Positions 6,862 through 9,693 of a DNA stretch of 9,693 bases are shown here, piece by piece. The stretch covers positions 11,143 through 20,835 of the forward strand of contig DJEQ01000009.1 in assembly GCA_002431355.1 (NCBI GenBank). Reading direction: 5' to 3'. Each line of letters opens with the position of its first letter. Within the stretch, counting starts at the first letter, position 1. The translations under genes and the position numbers were made by a program. This DNA comes from Oribacterium sp. UBA5894 (GTDB lineage: Bacteria > Bacillota > Clostridia > Lachnospirales > Lachnospiraceae). Below the pieces are notes generated by a model. It worked only from the letters and a program-made list of their open reading frames with translations. It had not been told where the DNA came from and did not search any database.

Positions 6862-6866
6862 AGGTG
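6862..6866 (+). promoter_or_regulatory. Ribosome binding site of nrnA
   Basis: AGGTG lies 6 bases before the ATG at 6873 and pairs with the CACCT of the 16S rRNA end. It favours that ATG over the in-frame GTG at 6864, which is inside the site itself, and over the TTG at 6870. Confidence 0.55.
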
Positions 6867-6872
6867 CTTTTG

Positions 6873-7862
6873 ATGAATGAATTTCAGCAGATGATCCAGC
6901 AGGCAGGCAGTATCTGCATTCTGGGGCATACCAACCCGGATGGAGACTGTCTCGGCTCCACCCTGGGAACCAAGCATTATATAGAGAATCAGTACCCGGA
7001 GAAGAAGGTCAATGTCTACCTGCAGATTGCAAACGAGAAATATGACTTTCTTCCGGGGATTGATACGATCGTACATACCCCTTCGGATCGCAGGTATGAT
7101 CTCTGCATTGTCTGTGACTGCAATGGCTTCGACCGTCTGGGAGACTTTAAGATTCTGGCAGAGCATGCGAAGGAGCTGTTTGTAGCCGACCATCATGTGC
7201 CGGGGCCACAGACCTTTGCACATGGCTCGATTCGGCCGACGGCCTCCAGCGCATCCGAAGTGGTTTATGATCTGATGAATCCGGATTTCATTGATAAAAA
7301 GGTGGCGGAGTGCCTCTACCTTGGCATCGCACATGATACCGGGATCTTCAAATACAGCTGTACCTCGCAGCATACCATGGAGATCGCGGGCTTCCTGATG
7401 ACGAAGGGCATCGATTTCGGCACCATTATTGATGACAGCTACTATACAAAGACCTATGCGCAGCAGCAGGTGCTGGGGCGGGTTCTGATGGAAAGCGTCA
7501 TGCTGATGGATCGCCGCTGCCTCGCCGGGTGGCTCACATGCAAGGACATGAAGTTTTACCATGTGACCTCCCGCGATGTGGACAGCATTGTCAGTACGAT
7601 GCGTGAAACCCGTGAAATTGATTGTGCGATGTTTATGTATGAGCTCAGCAATCAGAACTTTAAGGTCAGCCTTCGAAGCAATAATCCACAGCTGGATGTG
7701 GCCAGAGTGGCCATGACCTTCGGCGGCGGTGGGCACAAGATGGCCGCCGGCTGCACACTCCAGGGCTCCTGCTATGATGTGATGAACAACATCACGAAGG
7801 AGCTGTCCAGGCAGATGGATGCACCGGATTTTGTATCCAATCATCCTTCCGCACATACATAA
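6873..7862 (+). CDS. nrnA: Bifunctional oligoribonuclease/pAp phosphatase NrnA (DHH/DHHA1 family)
   Basis: The protein has 329 residues, close to the roughly 310-330 of the family. NrnA degrades very short RNAs (nano-RNAs) to mononucleotides and dephosphorylates pAp to AMP in the cytoplasm, with divalent metal ions. Motifs present are HTNPDGD at 19-25 (metal ligands H19, D23, D25), CDCNGFDRLG with D82, the DHH triad at 106-108 and YLGIAHDTGIFKY near 150. The C-terminal DHHA1 domain has VARVAMTFGGGGHKMAAG, with GGGGHK at 284-289, which binds substrate. All key residues appear intact. It lies 44 bp after rbfA with its own ribosome binding site, as usual for this operon. A terminator-like hairpin follows the stop. 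Confidence 0.95.
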   Translation: MNEFQQMIQQAGSICILGHTNPDGDCLGSTLGTKHYIENQYPEKKVNVYLQIANEKYDFLPGIDTIVHTPSDRRYDLCIVCDCNGFDRLGDFKILAEHAKELFVADHHVPGPQTFAHGSIRPTASSASEVVYDLMNPDFIDKKVAECLYLGIAHDTGIFKYSCTSQHTMEIAGFLMTKGIDFGTIIDDSYYTKTYAQQQVLGRVLMESVMLMDRRCLAGWLTCKDMKFYHVTSRDVDSIVSTMRETREIDCAMFMYELSNQNFKVSLRSNNPQLDVARVAMTFGGGGHKMAAGCTLQGSCYDVMNNITKELSRQMDAPDFVSNHPSAHT

Positions 7863-7868
7863 AATCGT

Positions 7869-7897
7869 AGGGCTGCCGTGTAAACGACGGCCCTTTT
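7869..7897 (+). terminator. Weak terminator-like hairpin between nrnA and truB-ribF
   Basis: GGGCTGCCGT (7870-7879) and ACGACGGCCC (7884-7893) enclose a GTAA loop of the GNRA type. The stem has ten positions with one T-G wobble and one C-A mismatch, and A7869 can add a pair with T7894. It is followed by only four Ts (7894-7897). This could be a weak intrinsic terminator or a partial attenuator that lowers expression of the last gene. It could also simply stabilise the nrnA 3' end. Confidence 0.5.
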
Positions 7898-7979
7898 GAT
7901 GCACAGGACGTGTATAGAAACCATAGATCACAGAAATGAATCAGGGTGTGGCCATGTGGCCGCATCATGGCAGGACAGC

Positions 7980-9581
7980 ATGGACGGAATTATCAATGTA
8001 TATAAGGAGAAGGGCTGGACGAGCTTTGATGTTACAAAAAAGCTCCGTTCCATTCTCCATGAAAAGAAAATAGGACACACTGGAACACTGGATCCGATGG
8101 CCGAGGGGGTCCTCGTAGTATGTGCGGGGACAGCGACGAAGCTTGTTTCATCGATTGAAGCAACGGAAAAGGTCTACGAAGCGGAAATGAAGCTGGGCAT
8201 TCTGACCGATACCGAAGATACGACGGGACAGATACTGGAGGAACGGCCCGTGAACGTTTCGGAGCAGGAGCTTCGGGCAGCGGTGCAAAGCTTTATCGGC
8301 GCCTATGATCAGATTCCGCCGATGTACAGTGCAAAGAAGGTGCAGGGACAGAAGCTGTATGATCTTGCCCGCCAGGGAAAGGTCATTGAGCGGAAGCCAA
8401 ACCGGATCGCCATTCATAACATCGTGGTCGACTGCATTGCTCTCCCGTACGTACGGCTGACTGTAACCTGCTCCCGCGGTACGTATATCCGTACCCTGAT
8501 CAAGGACATCGGCGAGAAGCTTCATTGTGGTGCGGCCATGTCTGCCCTCCGCCGTACGCGTGTCGGCCAGTTCCGGGTAGAGGACAGCAGGACGATTGAG
8601 GAGATTGCTGCCTGTGAAGCCCGTGGCGAGCTGGCGAAGATCATGAAGCCACCAATCTATGTTCCAGAGCCGACGGTCGTCTCCTTCGGCAAGTTTGATG
8701 GAAGTCACCTGGGCCATCAGCTGATCTTTGAGCACATGTTCCGCATTGCCAGGGAAAAGCAGCATAAAACCGCCATTCTGACCTTCAGTGCGAATCCGAA
8801 GACCGTGCTCACCGGCGTTCGGCAGGATGCGATATCCGGCAGTGATGAGCATCTGACACGACTTCGAAACCTGGGCTTCGACTACGTTTTCTCCTATCCG
8901 GTGAATCGTGAAACCATGGGCGTACCGGCCGAAGAGTTTCTTCGCACCGTGCTCGTGGAGGGCATGCATGCCGAGGACATCGTCGTTGGGACAGACTGTA
9001 CCTTCGGTCATCAGGCGAAGGGCAATGTCTCACTCCTCGAGTCCTGCGCGGACAAGTACGGGTATGAGGTCCACGTCATTAAAAAGATGGAGGTCCTGGA
9101 TGACGATGGCAAGGAGCGGGAGATCTCCAGCAGCTTTATCCGGGAGGAAATCGAAAAGGGCCATGTTGAGAAGGCAGCAGAGCTGCTTGGACGTCATGTC
9201 GCCATCAGCGGCACTGTCGTCCACGGAAAAGAGCTCGGCTCAACGGTACTCGGCTTTCCGACCGCGAATCTTTTTCCGAAGGAGGGCAAGCTGAATCCGA
9301 AATCCGGTGTGTATGTTACGCGCGTCCTCATCGGGCAGAAGCTCTACCGTGGCATGACGAACATCGGGGATAATCCGACGATCGCTGCGCACAACCCGAC
9401 CTCGATTGAAACCTATGTGCTCGACTACCACGGCGACCTCTACGGAAAGAAAATCCGTGTCGAATTCATCCATCGCCTCCGTGACCAGCAGAAATTTGCT
9501 TCCCTCGAGGATCTGAAGGCGCAGCTCGAACGCGACGTCGTCGCGGCCAGCCACTATCCGATGGAGCTTGGCAGCATCTGA
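7980..9581 (+). CDS. truB/ribF: TruB-RibF fusion: tRNA pseudouridine-55 synthase fused to riboflavin kinase/FAD synthetase
   Basis: A single frame of 533 residues joins two enzymes that are usually separate neighbours. Residues 1 to about 220 are TruB, which makes pseudouridine 55 in the tRNA T-loop: MDGIINVYKEKG at the start, GHTGTLDPMAEG with catalytic Asp38, the YSAKKVQGQKLYDLAR segment, SRGTYIRTLIKDIG and ALRRTRVGQF. The usual TruB C-terminal region (about 60-70 residues) is missing. Residues from about 226 are RibF, which makes FMN and FAD. Its FAD synthetase half has SFGKFDGSHLGHQ with HLGH at 243-246, a GTDCTFGHQAKGN segment and SSSFIRE. Its riboflavin kinase half has GFPTAN at 425-430, NIGDNPT and catalytic-type Glu477 in SIETYVLDYHGDLYG. 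The ATG at 7980 matches TruB N-termini; the frame opens earlier (TTG 7896), but that is in the hairpin. AGGA at 7972-7975 is a weak, close binding site. Met222 (8643) could be an internal RibF start, but no good site precedes it. Confidence 0.93.
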   Translation: MDGIINVYKEKGWTSFDVTKKLRSILHEKKIGHTGTLDPMAEGVLVVCAGTATKLVSSIEATEKVYEAEMKLGILTDTEDTTGQILEERPVNVSEQELRAAVQSFIGAYDQIPPMYSAKKVQGQKLYDLARQGKVIERKPNRIAIHNIVVDCIALPYVRLTVTCSRGTYIRTLIKDIGEKLHCGAAMSALRRTRVGQFRVEDSRTIEEIAACEARGELAKIMKPPIYVPEPTVVSFGKFDGSHLGHQLIFEHMFRIAREKQHKTAILTFSANPKTVLTGVRQDAISGSDEHLTRLRNLGFDYVFSYPVNRETMGVPAEEFLRTVLVEGMHAEDIVVGTDCTFGHQAKGNVSLLESCADKYGYEVHVIKKMEVLDDDGKEREISSSFIREEIEKGHVEKAAELLGRHVAISGTVVHGKELGSTVLGFPTANLFPKEGKLNPKSGVYVTRVLIGQKLYRGMTNIGDNPTIAAHNPTSIETYVLDYHGDLYGKKIRVEFIHRLRDQQKFASLEDLKAQLERDVVAASHYPMELGSI

Positions 9582-9693
9582 GAACACCGTCTCCGATCCG
9601 GTCCGGGGCTTGGGAGGGCTGCCATCTGAAGCCAGTACTCCGCGGTCGGAAAACTCTGAAAATCGGGCCTTAAGAAGCACTAGGCCCTCTGCA
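9582..9693. repeat. Long palindromic element, copy 2 (left arm only, cut by the window end)
   Basis: No gene is seen after the truB-ribF stop. From 9606 the sequence resembles the reverse complement of the right arm of copy 1 (1310-1395) and, less closely, its left arm. Anchors in the same order and spacing are: GGGCTT 9606-9611 (1390-1395), CCAGTACT 9632-9639 (1364-1371), CACTA 9678-9682 (1321-1325) and GCCCTCTGCA 9684-9693 (1310-1319, ten of ten). The aligned spans are 88 and 86 bp. The rest is diverged. In copy 1 the apex lies just inside the final block, so this copy should fold back soon after the window ends. Bases 9582-9605 may be the more diverged outer part of the arm. Confidence 0.65.

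Noticed and set aside
7896..7918. A promoter for truB-ribF (TTGATG at 7896 and TATAGA at 7913).
   Set aside because: The spacing between the boxes is only 11 bp, and no -35 box exists at 16-18 bp.
6840..7931. A minus-strand open frame (363 codons) opposite nrnA.
   Set aside because: It is a shadow of a complete nrnA and has no domain or start signal of its own.
7896..7979. A 28-codon N-terminal extension of TruB from TTG 7896.
   Set aside because: The start would lie in the T-run of the terminator-like hairpin, and the extension has no match to TruB. MDGIINVYKEKG at 7980 matches the family start.
7863..7979. An FMN riboswitch ahead of the RibF-encoding gene.
   Set aside because: The stretch is too short and lacks the multi-helix layout and conserved segments of that riboswitch.
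8148..9011. A minus-strand open frame (287 codons) opposite truB-ribF.
   Set aside because: It is antisense to both fused domains whose motifs are intact, and no family is recognised.

Overview
The window comes from a low-to-mid GC Gram-positive anaerobe, most likely class Clostridia and plausibly Lachnospiraceae. The evidence is the gene order rimP-nusA-rnpM-ylxQ-infB-rbfA-nrnA-truB-ribF, the short Gram-positive form of NusA, the neighbouring YlxR and L7Ae-like genes, and a RibF motif (GKFDG-x-H-x-GH) of a kind I associate with that family. The genus cannot be fixed from this sequence. All genes read on the + strand.

Layout. Positions 1-1128 hold the 3' part of a sodium-dependent (NSS family) transporter gene that enters from outside the window. 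Positions 1129-1562 are non-coding. They hold a very long imperfect palindrome (about 1130-1436), then a good sigma-A-type promoter (1458-1486), then a strong leader hairpin (1506-1542) and the rimP ribosome binding site. From 1563 to 9581 runs the nusA/infB operon, which serves transcription elongation, translation initiation, ribosome maturation, RNA turnover, tRNA modification and flavin cofactor synthesis. Its genes are tightly packed: rnpM/ylxQ overlap by 11 bp, ylxQ/infB by 11 bp and infB/rbfA by 4 bp. A weak terminator-like hairpin lies between nrnA and the last gene. After the last stop codon, the final 112 bp begin what looks like a second copy of the palindromic element, cut off just before its predicted apex.

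The core genes are conventional, but three things are not. RimP is short: it keeps its N-terminal domain and has an acidic tail where the C-terminal SH3-like domain should be. TruB and RibF are fused in one uninterrupted reading frame, and the TruB part lacks its usual C-terminal region. The operon is bracketed by two related long-hairpin repeats, of which the first can be read almost completely on both arms. No CRISPR array, phage gene, transposase or defence system is visible. The best candidate for something undescribed is the palindromic repeat family.
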